Counted from the stretch's first letter, positions 8,512 through 17,770 are shown. The stretch: 21,768 nucleotides of DNA from an uncultured Alphaproteobacteria bacterium (GCA_937892955.1 CALBKH010000013.1:1-21768); one strand, 5' to 3'. Numbers and translations are program-made. The notes: generated by a model not told the origin, from the letters alone.

Positions 8512-9702
8512 TCACGACACCTCGCCGAACTCGTCCGCCGTCGCCGCGGTCGTCATGCCGCCGGCCGGTGCGGGCAGGCGGCGGTCGCGCGCGACGAGCA
8601 CCGCCAGCGTCGCGTAGGCCGCGATCCAGGCCCCGGCCGAGGCGTGAAGGAGGCCGAGCGGCAGTCCGGCGAGGCCGGCGGCGAGACGCGCCGCGACGGC
8701 GACCAACAGGGCGGCGACCAGTGCGTCGGCGAGACGGCTCACGCTCAGCGCCTTGCCGGAATAGCGGCGCACCACCGAGGTCATGATCGCCGCGCACATC
8801 AGCCCGAGCGTTCCGGCGCCCCAGGCGTGAGCGGCGACGTCGACGAGGTCGAAGTCGTCCCGGAGGATGGCGACGGCCATCGTCGCGAAGCCGAGGGGGA
8901 GGAACGAATAGCCGAGGTGGAGGGCGAGGAAGGGCGGGCGATCCCGGGTCGACCAGCCTTTCCAGGTGGCGAGCCTCGCGGCATGGAACAGAGCGGCGAG
9001 CGCCAGGGCGACGGCGGTCGTGGTGGCTCGCGGGGCGAAGGTCCACGCGGCGAGCGCCGAGAGCGAGACGGCGAAGACGGTGATCTCGAAGCTACGCGGT
9101 GTCGGCGGCGCCTGCGGTTCGCCGCGCATGTCGGCGAGGTGGCGGGTGAGCGCCGGGGCGATGCGACCGCCCATCACCATGGCGATCGACAGAGCCGCGG
9201 CGAAGGCCGACCGGAGGGCGAACGACGTGTCGCCGGTCGGCGCCGAGACGAGGAAGGCCGCGTCGGCGAGGGCGAGGACGGCGAGGAGCGCGACGAGGCC
9301 GAAGTCGCGGCGGTCGCCGGCCGCGACGATGCGAGATCCGGCGTAGGCCGCGACGGCGGCGAGGGCGGCCGGAGAAGTCCACAACCACATCGAGGACGGC
9401 GAGAAGACGAAGGCGAGGCGGGCGGCGAGGAAGAGGAGGGCGAGGCCGACGATCGTCGCCGCGGCGGGCGAGGGGCGTTTCGTCCAGCGCGGCAGGGCGG
9501 TGAGCATCACCCCGGCGAAGGCGGTGGGGAAATGGCCGAAGAGCATCTCGTGGGCGTGCCAGTCGATCGCCGAGAGCCCGGCGGACGGGGACCAGCCGCC
9601 GGTGAGGGCGGGCAGCGTCAGGGCGATGGTGGCGATCGAGCCGAGGGCGGCGAGGGGAAAGAAGACTTCGTAGGCGGCGAGACGGGTGGCGAGCGGCTTC
9701 AT
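8512..9702 (-). CDS. nnrS: NnrS family multi-pass membrane protein
   Basis: A 396-residue, very hydrophobic protein with about a dozen membrane segments. It matches the NnrS family through the N-terminal motif LSAIDWHAHEMLFGHFPTAF, AGVMLTALPRWTKRP and the later MGGRIAPALTR and HLGYSFLPLG blocks. NnrS is a haem- and copper-containing inner-membrane protein linked to nitric oxide metabolism and relief of nitrosative stress. The conserved His residues in the first motif are candidate metal ligands. The ATG at 9702 overlaps the ubiX stop codon as ATGA, so translation is probably coupled. No denitrification genes are nearby, so a general NO-stress role is more likely here than denitrification. The gene ends 3 nt from the tRNA on the other strand. 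Confidence 0.9.
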   Translation of the reverse strand: MKPLATRLAAYEVFFPLAALGSIATIALTLPALTGGWSPSAGLSAIDWHAHEMLFGHFPTAFAGVMLTALPRWTKRPSPAAATIVGLALLFLAARLAFVFSPSSMWLWTSPAALAAVAAYAGSRIVAAGDRRDFGLVALLAVLALADAAFLVSAPTGDTSFALRSAFAAALSIAMVMGGRIAPALTRHLADMRGEPQAPPTPRSFEITVFAVSLSALAAWTFAPRATTTAVALALAALFHAARLATWKGWSTRDRPPFLALHLGYSFLPLGFATMAVAILRDDFDLVDVAAHAWGAGTLGLMCAAIMTSVVRRYSGKALSVSRLADALVAALLVAVAARLAAGLAGLPLGLLHASAGAWIAAYATLAVLVARDRRLPAPAGGMTTAATADEFGEVS

Positions 9703-10289
9703 GGCCGTCGGCCCGTGGTCTCCTCCTCGCCGGTCCATTCGGCGGCGCGCGGCAGGTCGGGAAGGTCGAGGAGATCGACGGCGCGATGGGCGATGTGGTC
9801 GACGATCGCCGCGACCGAGGTCGGCTTCAGATAGAAGGCCGGCACCGGCGGGGCGACGATGGCGCCCGCCTCGGTCACCGCGGCCATGGCGCGCAGGTGG
9901 CCGAGGTGCAGCGGGCTCTCGCGGGCGACCAGCACCAGCCGGCGGCGCTCCTTCAGCGTCACGTCGGCGGCGCGGATCAGGAGGTCGGAGGCGGCGATCG
10001 AGGCGATGGCGCCGACCACCCGCATCGAGCACGGCGCGACGATCATGCCGGCGGTGCGGAACGAGCCGGAGGCGATGGCGGCGCCGATGTCGTCGATCGG
10101 ATAGCGGACGTGGACGAGCGCCTGCAATCGGGCGAGCGCCCCGGGGCCGATCTCGTGGGCGAGGGTACGTTCCGCTGCGGCGGAGACGACGAGATGGGTC
10201 TCGATGCCGCCTTGCGCCAAGATCTCGGCGACGCGCAGGCCGATCGCCGCACCCGAGGCGCCGGAGAGGCCGAGGACGACGCGGGGCAT
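9699..10289 (-). CDS. ubiX: Flavin prenyltransferase UbiX
   Basis: Makes prenylated FMN from FMN and dimethylallyl phosphate, the cofactor required by UbiD-type decarboxylases. It has 196 residues from the ATG at 10289, which has ggaga just upstream. A frame start at 10343 is less likely. The Rossmann-like flavodoxin fold begins with VVLGLSGASG (G7-G13). The family block PCSMRVVGAIASIAASDLLI, followed by RAADVTLKERRRLVLVARES and PLHLGHLRAM, holds the FMN and phosphate contacts. ubiD lies upstream on the same strand, separated by 303 bp with inverted repeats, and nnrS is coupled downstream. The obvious role is supply of prenyl-FMN to the neighbouring UbiD for ubiquinone synthesis. Confidence 0.96.
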   Translation of the reverse strand: MPRVVLGLSGASGAAIGLRVAEILAQGGIETHLVVSAAAERTLAHEIGPGALARLQALVHVRYPIDDIGAAIASGSFRTAGMIVAPCSMRVVGAIASIAASDLLIRAADVTLKERRRLVLVARESPLHLGHLRAMAAVTEAGAIVAPPVPAFYLKPTSVAAIVDHIAHRAVDLLDLPDLPRAAEWTGEEETTGRRP

Positions 10290-10400
10290 GGTGTCTCCGT
10301 TCGAATGACGTCCGAACCGGCGGTTCGGGCTGCATCTGTTCATCTTCGCGGTCTCTCGGCCCGTTGCGGACCGGGATCGGGGAAGGTGCTCTCATCCGGT

Positions 10401-10439
10401 TCTCTCCCCCCCTGGAGGGGGAGAGACAGAGAGGGGGGG
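10401..10439 (-). repeat. C-rich palindromic repeat, copy 1 (ubiX-ubiD gap)
   Basis: A hairpin of ctctccccc (10402-10410) and gggggagag (10417-10425) is followed by acagagagggggg. Read in reverse this is cccccctctctgtctctccc plus a hairpin, closely like the copy at 10484-10523 and the arms of the element at 21524-21710. The 303-bp gap between ubiX and ubiD holds no gene, only this inverted pair. Confidence 0.8.
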
Positions 10440-10483
10440 ACGAAGACTCCTCCTCTCCGACGTCGAAGCCGGGGCGATGCCGA

Positions 10484-10523
10484 GCCCCCCCTCCCTGTCC
10501 CTCCCCCTCGAGGGGGGAGGGGA
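10484..10523 (+). repeat. C-rich palindromic repeat, copy 2 (ubiX-ubiD gap)
   Basis: The sequence cccccctccctgtccctccc is followed by a hairpin of cctccccct/aggggggagg type. It is in inverted orientation to the copy at 10401-10439. The same 20-base core recurs exactly in both arms of the element near the right end of the window. Confidence 0.85.
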
Positions 10524-10592
10524 CATCGGGGTGAGCCCTTGCCCCGAGCGCGGCTCATCGCGTCAGCCGGTCGGTGCTTCGTGTATTCGTCG

Positions 10593-12089
10593 TCATATCC
10601 CCAGCCTCCCCCACATCTCATCGACGCGGGCCGACACCTCGGGGCTCTGTTCGAGCACGCGACCCCATTCCCGTTCGGTCTCGGTGCCGATCTTGGTGGT
10701 CGCGTCGAGGCCCATCTTGCCGCCGAGACCGGATTTCGGCGAGGCGAAATCGAGATAGTCGATCGGCGTGCGGTCGACCAGCATGACGTCGCGCGACGGG
10801 TCGGAGCGGGTCGAGATCGCCCAGAGCACGTCGTCCCAGGAGCGGACGTCGATGTCGGCGTCGACGACGATCACGAACTTGGTATAGGCGAACTGCGGCA
10901 ACATCGACCACAGGCCCATCATCACCCGGCGCGCCTGCCCCGGATAGGATTTGCGGATGGCGACGACCGCGACGCGATAGGAACAGGCCTCGGGCGGCAG
11001 CCAGAAGTCCGTCACCTCGGGAAACTGCTTCTTCAGGAGCGGCAGGAACAGCCGGTTGAAGGCCTCGCCGATGCGCGACGGCTCGTCCGGCGGCCGGCCG
11101 GTGAAGGTCGAGAGATAGATCGGCTCGCGGCGCATGGTGATCGCCGAGACCTCCAGGACGGGGAAGTCCTCGACCGAATTCCAATAGCCGGTGTGGTCGC
11201 CGTAGGGGCCCTCGGGCAGGGTCTCGGTCGGCGACACCCAGCCCTCGATCACGATCTCGGCGTCGGCCGGCACCTTCAGGGGCACCGTCTTCGCCGGCAC
11301 GAGGCGGGCGCGCTCGCCGCGGGTGAGACCCGAGAAATGCAGCTCGGAGAGATCCTGCGGCAGCGGCAGGACGCCGGCGAGGATGGTGCCGGGGTCGGCG
11401 CCGATCACCACGGCGACCGGCATCTTCTCGCCCCGTGCGGCCCAGGCGCGGTGGTGGTGGGCGCCGCCGCGATGGGCGAGCCAGCGGGCGATCAGGCGGT
11501 TCTTCCCGGCGACCTGCAGGCGATAGACGCCGACGTTGTATTTCGCCGTCGAGGTGGTGTCGGGCGGGCGGGAGATCACCAGCGGCCAGGTGACGAGCGG
11601 CGCCGGCTCGCCCGGCCAGCAGGTCTGGACGGGGAGGCGGGAGAGATCGATCGCCTCGCCGGTGAGCACCTGCTCTTGGCAGGGCGCCGAGCCGATGGTC
11701 TTCGGTCGCATGGAGAGCGCCGCCTTCAGCAGCGGCAGCTTGGACAGCGCATCCTTGACACCATCCGGCGGGGTCGGGTCGCGCAGGGCGGCGAGTTCCT
11801 CGCCGAGGCGATCGAGGTGGGTGGGCTCGATGCCGAAGCCGAGGGCGACGCGCTCGACGGTGCCGAAGAGGTTGACCAACACCGGAACCGCCGAGGCCGT
11901 GCCGTCGGCAAGGATCGGCTTCTCGAACAGCAACGCCGGGCCTCCGGCGTGGAGGACCCGGCGATGGATCTCGGTCATGTCGAGAACGGTGGAGACCGGT
12001 TTGGCGATCCGCCTCAGGAGCCCGCGACTGTCGAGCAGGGCGAGAAAGGCGTGGAGATCGCGGAACGGGGGCAGGTCGCGGGTCGGCAC
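10593..12089 (-). CDS. ubiD: UbiD-family decarboxylase (4-hydroxy-3-polyprenylbenzoate decarboxylase)
   Basis: Decarboxylates the polyprenylated 4-hydroxybenzoate intermediate in ubiquinone synthesis, using prenyl-FMN. I choose the GTG at 12089 because a perfect AGGAGG (12095-12100, complement) lies 5 nt before it. This gives 498 residues, close to the E. coli length, starting with PTRDLPPFRDLHAFLALL. An ATG at 12113 and a GTG at 12167 are in frame but lack such a site. Family motifs are the cofactor-binding NVGVYRLQV, the block RWLAHRGGAHHHRAWAARGE, and EIVIEGWV with the downstream LPEGPYGDHTGYW, which hold the catalytic acid and Arg/Glu network. The C-terminal LGGKMGLDATTKIG also matches UbiD. 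ubiX downstream supports the assignment. Other UbiD-family substrates cannot be fully excluded. Confidence 0.94.
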   Translation of the reverse strand: MPTRDLPPFRDLHAFLALLDSRGLLRRIAKPVSTVLDMTEIHRRVLHAGGPALLFEKPILADGTASAVPVLVNLFGTVERVALGFGIEPTHLDRLGEELAALRDPTPPDGVKDALSKLPLLKAALSMRPKTIGSAPCQEQVLTGEAIDLSRLPVQTCWPGEPAPLVTWPLVISRPPDTTSTAKYNVGVYRLQVAGKNRLIARWLAHRGGAHHHRAWAARGEKMPVAVVIGADPGTILAGVLPLPQDLSELHFSGLTRGERARLVPAKTVPLKVPADAEIVIEGWVSPTETLPEGPYGDHTGYWNSVEDFPVLEVSAITMRREPIYLSTFTGRPPDEPSRIGEAFNRLFLPLLKKQFPEVTDFWLPPEACSYRVAVVAIRKSYPGQARRVMMGLWSMLPQFAYTKFVIVVDADIDVRSWDDVLWAISTRSDPSRDVMLVDRTPIDYLDFASPKSGLGGKMGLDATTKIGTETEREWGRVLEQSPEVSARVDEMWGRLGI

Positions 12090-12193
12090 GTCTCCCTCCT
12101 CGGGGCTCGCCATCGGCGCGCATGAGGAGGGGAAGAGCGGGTCGGACGCTTTGACCTCGGTCAACACCGGGGCTGCCGCGTGGAACGACGGCC

Positions 12194-12358
12194 TCAGATC
12201 ATCGAGTCGCGGGCGATCTTGCGGATGTCGCCGCGGGCGATGCCGAGGTCGGCGAGTTCACGGTCGCCGAGCGAGTTCAGCTCGGCGATGGTGCGGTGAT
12301 AGAGGTGGTAGCGACGCAGGCTGGAGCCGATCGTACGGGCAAAACGGGTGAGGGGCAT
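12194..12358 (-). CDS. DUF1127 small protein
   Basis: A 54-residue basic protein with the DUF1127 (YjiS-like) signature: RTIAELNSLGDRELADLGIA followed by RGDIRKIAR. The family is abundant in alphaproteobacteria. Some members bind RNA or influence phosphate and carbon metabolism or stress responses, but the role of this one is unknown. The ATG at 12358 is preferred because aaagg lies about 8 nt upstream. In-frame ATGs at 12373 and 12388 would add up to 10 residues. It stands alone, 104 bp to the right of the ubiD start. Confidence 0.88.
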   Translation of the reverse strand: MPLTRFARTIGSSLRRYHLYHRTIAELNSLGDRELADLGIARGDIRKIARDSMI

Positions 12359-12427
12359 GGAGTGACCTTTCATGTCTTCGTGCCGCAATTTCCGGCATCG
12401 ATGAAATTCATTTCGATCTCAATCTAG

Positions 12428-12443
12428 TTTGCGATGCAGCAAA
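12428..12443. promoter_or_regulatory. Small dyad upstream of the DUF1127 gene
   Basis: tttgc-gatgca-gcaaa forms a 5+6+5 dyad about 70 bp upstream of the DUF1127 start, in a locally AT-rich stretch. It could be an operator, and the spacing suits a dimeric activator of LysR type. There is no direct support. The remaining sequence up to 12666 shows nothing recognisable. Confidence 0.25.
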
Positions 12444-12650
12444 TCAGAAGTCTCGAGGATGGGATTCCGTCATGCGCAATCCGCATGGATCGGTGCGCAT
12501 TCTCGCCATCTTCCGATCGGTCTCGCCATGTTCTCGCCTTGACTCTCAACGTGAAATTCTCGCGATGACGTGGCGTCTCCTCGGGCGAGGAGCGTGAGAA
12601 ATCACCATGTCATGCAGAATTCGACGGGCCCCGTCCCTTTCTCATGATTG

Positions 12651-12703
12651 TGCAAATGCGAAACGACCTCACCCCGGGAGCGGTTCTCGCTCCCGGGGTG
12701 AGG
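12651..12703 (-). terminator. Strong intrinsic terminator of paaZ
   Basis: A perfect 15-bp stem (12667-12681 and 12689-12703, core ctcaccccgggagc) with a 7-nt loop lies 30 bp beyond the paaZ stop codon. On the minus strand it is followed by tcgtttcgcatttgc, moderately T-rich. Confidence 0.82.
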
Positions 12704-12733
12704 CGGGTCGTCGGATCGTGGGCGGGACGCCGG

Positions 12734-14767
12734 TCAGGCGGTGTGGGCGTTCATGGTCAGGAGGTCGTAGGTGGCACAGGTCTCGCCTCCGCTCGTGATC
12801 TCGACGTCCCAGCGCACTTCGCCGTAGTCGGCGTTGCGCGGGTTCTTCGACTTGACCGTGAGGCGCACCTCGATCGCCTCGCCCGGCTGGACGGGCTTGA
12901 GGAAGCGAAGCTCGTCGAGGCCGTAGTTGGCGAGCACGGGCCCGCGCGCCGGCTCGACGAAGAGACCGGCGGCGAAGGCGAGGAGCAGGTAGCCGTGGGC
13001 GACGCGGCCAGGGAAGAAGGGATGGCCCTTCACCGCCTCCTCGTCCATGTGGGCGTAGAAGGTGTCGCCGGTGAAATGGGCGAAGTGCTCGATGTCCTCG
13101 AGCGTCACCACCCGCGGCGGCGAGCGGAACGTCCGGCCGAGTTCGAGTTCGTCGAAGGTGAGGCGGAACGGGTGGACCTCGCCGATGATCTCGGGGGTGC
13201 CCTTGATCCACGAGCCGCCGATGGCGGTCAGCATGGCGGGCGAGCCCTGGAGGGCGGTGCGCTGCATGTAGTGGTGGACGCCGCGGACGCCGCCCATCTC
13301 CTCGCCGCCGCCGGCCCGACCGGGGCCGCCGTGGACGAGCTGCGGCAGCGGCGAGCCGTGGCCGGTCGATTCGCGGGCGCAGTCGCGGTCGAGCACCAGG
13401 ATGCGGCCGTGCGAAGCGGCGATGCCGAGCACCACGTCGCGCGCGACTTCTCGGTCGTAGGTGACGAGCGAGGCGACGAGCGAGCCTTCGCCGCGATGGG
13501 CCAGCTCGATCGCGTCGTCGAGATCGCGATAGCCCATGAGCGTCGACACCGGGCCGAAGGCCTCGACTTCGTGGATGCGGTGGGCCGAAGCGGCGTCGCG
13601 GGCGCGCAAGAGGATGGGGGCGAGGAAGGCGCCCTTCTCGGCGTCGGCACCGTCGACGTTCGGCGTGGTCTCGCCGCAGATCACGTCGGCTTCGGCCTTG
13701 AGCTTCTCGACCTGGGCGAGGACGTCGCGGCGCTGCGCGAGGCTTGCCAGCGCGCCCATCCTGGTCGTCTCGAGGCCGGGATGGCCGATGCGGACCTCGG
13801 CGAGCTTCGCCGAAATCGCGTCGCCGACCGGCTCGATCAGCGCTTCCGGCACCAGGGCGCGGCGGATGGCGGTGCACTTCTGTCCGGCCTTGACCGTCAT
13901 CTCGGTGACCACGGCCTTGACGAAGAGGTCGAACTCCGGCGTGCCGGGGACCGCGTCGGGGCCGAGGATCGAGGCGTTGAGGCTGTCGCGCTCGGCGACG
14001 AAGCGCACCGCGTTCTCGGCGATCTTCGGGTAGCGCTGCAGCGTGGCGGCGGTGGCGGCCGAGCCGGTGAAGGAGACGACGTCCTGGCCGCTCAGATGGT
14101 CGAAGAGGTCGTGGACCGAACCGGAGACGAACTGGAAGGCGCCGGGCGGCAGGATGCCGCTCGCGACGATCAGCTTCGCCAGCCCTTCGGCGAGCGGTGC
14201 GGTGGCGGTCGCCGGCTTGGCGATCACCGGCACGCCGGCGAGGATCGACGGGCCGAGCTTCTCGAGCAGGCCCCAGACGGGGAAGTTGAAGGCGTTGATG
14301 TGGACAGCGACGCCTCTGAGCGAGGTGAAGACGTGGCGGCCGACGAAGCTGCCGCGCTTCGACAGGCCCTCGACCGCGCCGTCGAGCAGGAAGGTCGAGG
14401 CCGGCAGCTCGCGGCGGCCCTTGGAGGCGTAGACGAAGAGCGTGGCGATGCCGCCGTCGATGTCGATCCAACTATCGGTCCTGGTCGCGCCGGTGTCGGT
14501 GGAGAGCGCATAGAGCGCCGCCTTGTGCTCACCGAGATGGAGGGCGAGCTTCTTCAGGAGACCGGCGCGCTCGTGGAAGGTGAGGCGGCGCAGCGCCGGA
14601 CCACCGACGCGGCGGGCGTGCGCGGCCATGGCGCCGACGTCGAGGCCGGCGGAGGAGACGCGGGCGATCGCCTCGCCGGTCACCGCGGAGAAGACCTCCG
14701 GCGCGGAACCGGCGGCCTCGAACCAGCGATCGAGGGCATAGGAGCGGAGAAGCGGCAGGTCGGCCAT
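12734..14767 (-). CDS. paaZ: Bifunctional PaaZ: oxepin-CoA hydrolase / semialdehyde dehydrogenase
   Basis: Opens the oxepin-CoA ring and oxidises the resulting semialdehyde in aerobic phenylacetate degradation. It has 677 residues, against 681 in E. coli. The ATG at 14767 has gagg 8 nt upstream, and the start MADLPLLRSYALDRWFEA is family-like. The N-terminal aldehyde dehydrogenase domain (about 1-520) has the catalytic Cys298 in VKAGQKCTAIRRA and the candidate base Glu259 in FVAERDSLN. The C-terminal MaoC-type hydratase domain has D568 and H573 in FTGDTFYAHMDEE, followed by FFPGRVAHGYLLLAF. It is transcribed away from paaG, across a gap with a palindromic operator, and is followed by a terminator, so it is a single-gene transcript. 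Confidence 0.96.
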   Translation of the reverse strand: MADLPLLRSYALDRWFEAAGSAPEVFSAVTGEAIARVSSAGLDVGAMAAHARRVGGPALRRLTFHERAGLLKKLALHLGEHKAALYALSTDTGATRTDSWIDIDGGIATLFVYASKGRRELPASTFLLDGAVEGLSKRGSFVGRHVFTSLRGVAVHINAFNFPVWGLLEKLGPSILAGVPVIAKPATATAPLAEGLAKLIVASGILPPGAFQFVSGSVHDLFDHLSGQDVVSFTGSAATAATLQRYPKIAENAVRFVAERDSLNASILGPDAVPGTPEFDLFVKAVVTEMTVKAGQKCTAIRRALVPEALIEPVGDAISAKLAEVRIGHPGLETTRMGALASLAQRRDVLAQVEKLKAEADVICGETTPNVDGADAEKGAFLAPILLRARDAASAHRIHEVEAFGPVSTLMGYRDLDDAIELAHRGEGSLVASLVTYDREVARDVVLGIAASHGRILVLDRDCARESTGHGSPLPQLVHGGPGRAGGGEEMGGVRGVHHYMQRTALQGSPAMLTAIGGSWIKGTPEIIGEVHPFRLTFDELELGRTFRSPPRVVTLEDIEHFAHFTGDTFYAHMDEEAVKGHPFFPGRVAHGYLLLAFAAGLFVEPARGPVLANYGLDELRFLKPVQPGEAIEVRLTVKSKNPRNADYGEVRWDVEITSGGETCATYDLLTMNAHTA

Positions 14768-15009
14768 CGGGATGCCTCGAAACGTCGTGCGGGAGCGCGT
14801 CGCCCGGATCGGGGGCGGCGCGGCGATGGGGCGATGTCGGGAGCGGTGGTCGACGCCATGTTGCGATGGCGAACGACGGCACGGAGACCGCACGCCGCCA
14901 CTCGCGACGCAGGGCACGGCCGTGCATGATCTTCCTCCCGGAACGGAGGCCTTCTCGTGCGCCGCCGGCCTCTTCGGTCGGACGTCGCCGGGGTCTCTCG
15001 TCGATGGGG

Positions 15010-15044
15010 AGTATATATTGACCAACCGGTCGGTCAACTATAAA
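15010..15044. promoter_or_regulatory. TetR-type operator overlapping divergent paaZ / paaG promoters
   Basis: The 20-bp palindrome TTGACCAACCGGTCGGTCAA (15018-15037) has only one mismatched base pair. Its outer halves double as -35 elements. Leftward (towards paaZ), TTGACC is followed after 16 nt by TATACT (complement of 15010-15015). Rightward (towards paaG), TTGACC is followed after 15 nt by TATAAA (15039-15044). A dimeric repressor here would block both promoters. The TetR-family gene at the end of the paaG operon is the obvious candidate. The palindrome is seen directly; the regulator is inferred. The rest of the 325-bp divergent gap holds no gene. Confidence 0.8.
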
Positions 15045-15092
15045 ACCGAGAGGGTCGACGGCCGGGAACGGGTCGCGACGGAGGGAGTGACG

Positions 15093-15915
<823 letters not shown>

Positions 15916-15926
<11 letters not shown>

Positions 15927-16359
15927 CACTCTGGCGCGGACCTGTGCCGATCTGATGTGGGCCGACGACAAGGCGGCGCAGGCGCTCGGCATCCGCCTCA
16001 TCGAGGTCGGGCCGGGGCGGGCGCGGCTCGCCATGACGATCGGCCCGACGATGGTCAACGGCCATCACATCTGCCACGGCGGCTACATCTTCACGCTCGC
16101 CGACACCGCCTTCGCCTACGGCTGCAACAGCCGCAACGACCGGGCGGTGGCGCAGCACTGCTCGATCACCTTCGTCGCGCCGGCGCGCGAGGGTCAGGTG
16201 CTGGAGGCGGTGTGCGTCGAGCGCCAGCGGGCCGGGCGCTCCGGCGTCTACGACATCACCGTCACCGACGAGACGGGCAAGACGATCGCCGAATTCCGCG
16301 GGCTCTCCCGCACCATCAAGGGTACCTTCCTGCCGCCGGAGGCGGTGGCGCAAGGCTGA
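15916..16359 (+). CDS. paaI: PaaI: hydroxyphenylacetyl-CoA thioesterase
   Basis: A hotdog-fold thioesterase of the phenylacetate cluster, thought to release CoA from dead-end hydroxylated phenylacetyl-CoA products. It has 147 residues from the ATG at 15916, which overlaps the end of paaG by 11 bp and suggests coupled translation. The signature NGHHICHGGYIFTLADTAFA contains the conserved HGG and Asp of the PaaI active site, followed by CNSRN and HCSITFVAPAREG. Length and order match PaaI in other genomes. It lies 90 bp before paaK. Confidence 0.94.
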
Positions 16360-16449
16360 ACCCGAAGAGCTTTCCGCCCGCGTGGGCGACCCTCGAACGG
16401 GCGAAAGACCCGCGAGGTGCGACGAGAACGACGTTCAGGAGGAACTCCC

Positions 16450-17760
16450 ATGTTGGACCTCACCCCGGACCGCAAGTCCCTCGACCCGATCGAAATCGCT
16501 TCCCGCGACGAGATCACGGCGCTGCAGACCGAACGCATGGCGTGGTCGCTCAGGCACGCCTACGACAACGTCGAGACCTATCGGAAGAAGTTCGATGCCG
16601 TGGGCGCCCATCCGGACGACTTCAAGCAGCTCTCCGATCTGGCGAAGTTCCCCTTCACCACCAAGGCCGATCTGCGCGACGCCTATCCTTTCGGCATGTT
16701 CGCCGTGCCGCAGGAGAAGATCGCCCGTGTCCACGGGTCGTCGGGGACGACCGGCAAGCCCACCGTCGTCGGCTACACGCTGAAGGACATCGACACGTGG
16801 GCGAGCGTGGTGGCGCGCTCGATCCGCGCCGCGGGCGGCCGGCCGGGGATGAAGGTGCACGTCTCCTACGGCTACGGTCTCTTCACCGGCGGTCTCGGCG
16901 CGCACTACGGCGCCGAGAAGCTCGGGGCCACGGTGATCCCGGTCTCCGGCGGCATGACCGAACGCCAGGTGCAACTGATCAACGACTTCTCGCCGGACGT
17001 CATCATGGTGACGCCGTCCTACATGCTCGCCATCCTCGACGAGTTCCGCAATCAGGGTCTCGACCCGCGCGAGTCGTCGCTCGCCGTCGGCATCTTCGGC
17101 GCCGAGCCGTGGACCGAGGCGATGCGCCGCGAGATCGAGAACGCCTTCGACATGCATGCGGTCGACATCTACGGCCTCTCCGAGGTGATGGGGCCGGGCG
17201 TCGCGCAGGAGTGCGTCGAGACCAAGGACGGGCTGCACATCTGGGAGGACCACTTCTATCCGGAGGTGATCGATCCCGCGACCGGCGCGGTGCTGCCGGA
17301 CGGCGAGAAGGGCGAACTCGTCTTCACCTCGCTGACCAAGGAGGCGCTGCCGATCATCCGCTATCGCACCCGCGACCTGACGCGGCTCATGCCCGGCTCG
17401 GCGCGGTCGATGCGGCGGATGGAGAAGGTCACCGGGCGCTCCGACGACATGATGATCGTGCGCGGCGTCAACGTCTTCCCGACCCAGATCGAGGAGCTGC
17501 TGCTCAAGGTGCCGGCGCTCGCCGGGCACTACCGCATCCTGCTCACCCGTGACGGTCGCATGGATCTGATGACGGTCGAGGTGGAAATCCGGCCGGAATC
17601 CGATTACCCGGACGTCGTGGCGGAATCGGGCAAGCGGTTGTCGCGGTTCATCAAGGACACGATCGGCATCTCGGCCAAGGTGCAGGTGGTGCCGCCGGGC
17701 TTCCTCGAACGCTCGCTCGGCAAGGCGAAGCGGGTGTTCGATCAGCGGCCGAAGGGGTGA
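16450..17760 (+). CDS. paaK: PaaK: phenylacetate-CoA ligase
   Basis: Activates phenylacetate to phenylacetyl-CoA with ATP, the entry step of the pathway. It has 436 residues. The ATG at 16450 has a perfect AGGAGG (16437-16442) 7 nt upstream. Adenylate-forming motifs are the P-loop HGSSGTTGKPTVVGYT (G96-K103), then VSYGYGLFTGGLGAHYGAEK, IYGLSEVMGPG, the YRTRDLTRL motif and the C-terminal IVRGVNVFPTQIEE hinge. The catalytic Lys of this class is in the ending RSLGKAKRVFDQ. It is the third gene of the operon, and the TetR-family regulator starts 10 bp after its stop. Confidence 0.96.
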   Translation: MLDLTPDRKSLDPIEIASRDEITALQTERMAWSLRHAYDNVETYRKKFDAVGAHPDDFKQLSDLAKFPFTTKADLRDAYPFGMFAVPQEKIARVHGSSGTTGKPTVVGYTLKDIDTWASVVARSIRAAGGRPGMKVHVSYGYGLFTGGLGAHYGAEKLGATVIPVSGGMTERQVQLINDFSPDVIMVTPSYMLAILDEFRNQGLDPRESSLAVGIFGAEPWTEAMRREIENAFDMHAVDIYGLSEVMGPGVAQECVETKDGLHIWEDHFYPEVIDPATGAVLPDGEKGELVFTSLTKEALPIIRYRTRDLTRLMPGSARSMRRMEKVTGRSDDMMIVRGVNVFPTQIEELLLKVPALAGHYRILLTRDGRMDLMTVEVEIRPESDYPDVVAESGKRLSRFIKDTIGISAKVQVVPPGFLERSLGKAKRVFDQRPKG

Positions 17761-17770
17761 GGGGGCGAGG

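Noticed and set aside
8479..9834. 451-residue frame opposite nnrS, starting inside the tRNA
   Set aside because: Low-complexity Gly/Arg/Glu repeats, overlap with a tRNA and complete antisense placement make it non-coding.
9786..12125. 779-residue open frame on the plus strand opposite ubiX and ubiD
   Set aside because: It spans two real genes and an intergenic repeat region on the other strand and shows no recognisable domain.
12644..14929. 761-residue open frame on the plus strand opposite paaZ
   Set aside because: It is antisense to a clearly recognised gene, has no family motifs, and has the Gly/Arg/Glu/Ala-rich composition expected of a shadow frame in high-GC DNA.
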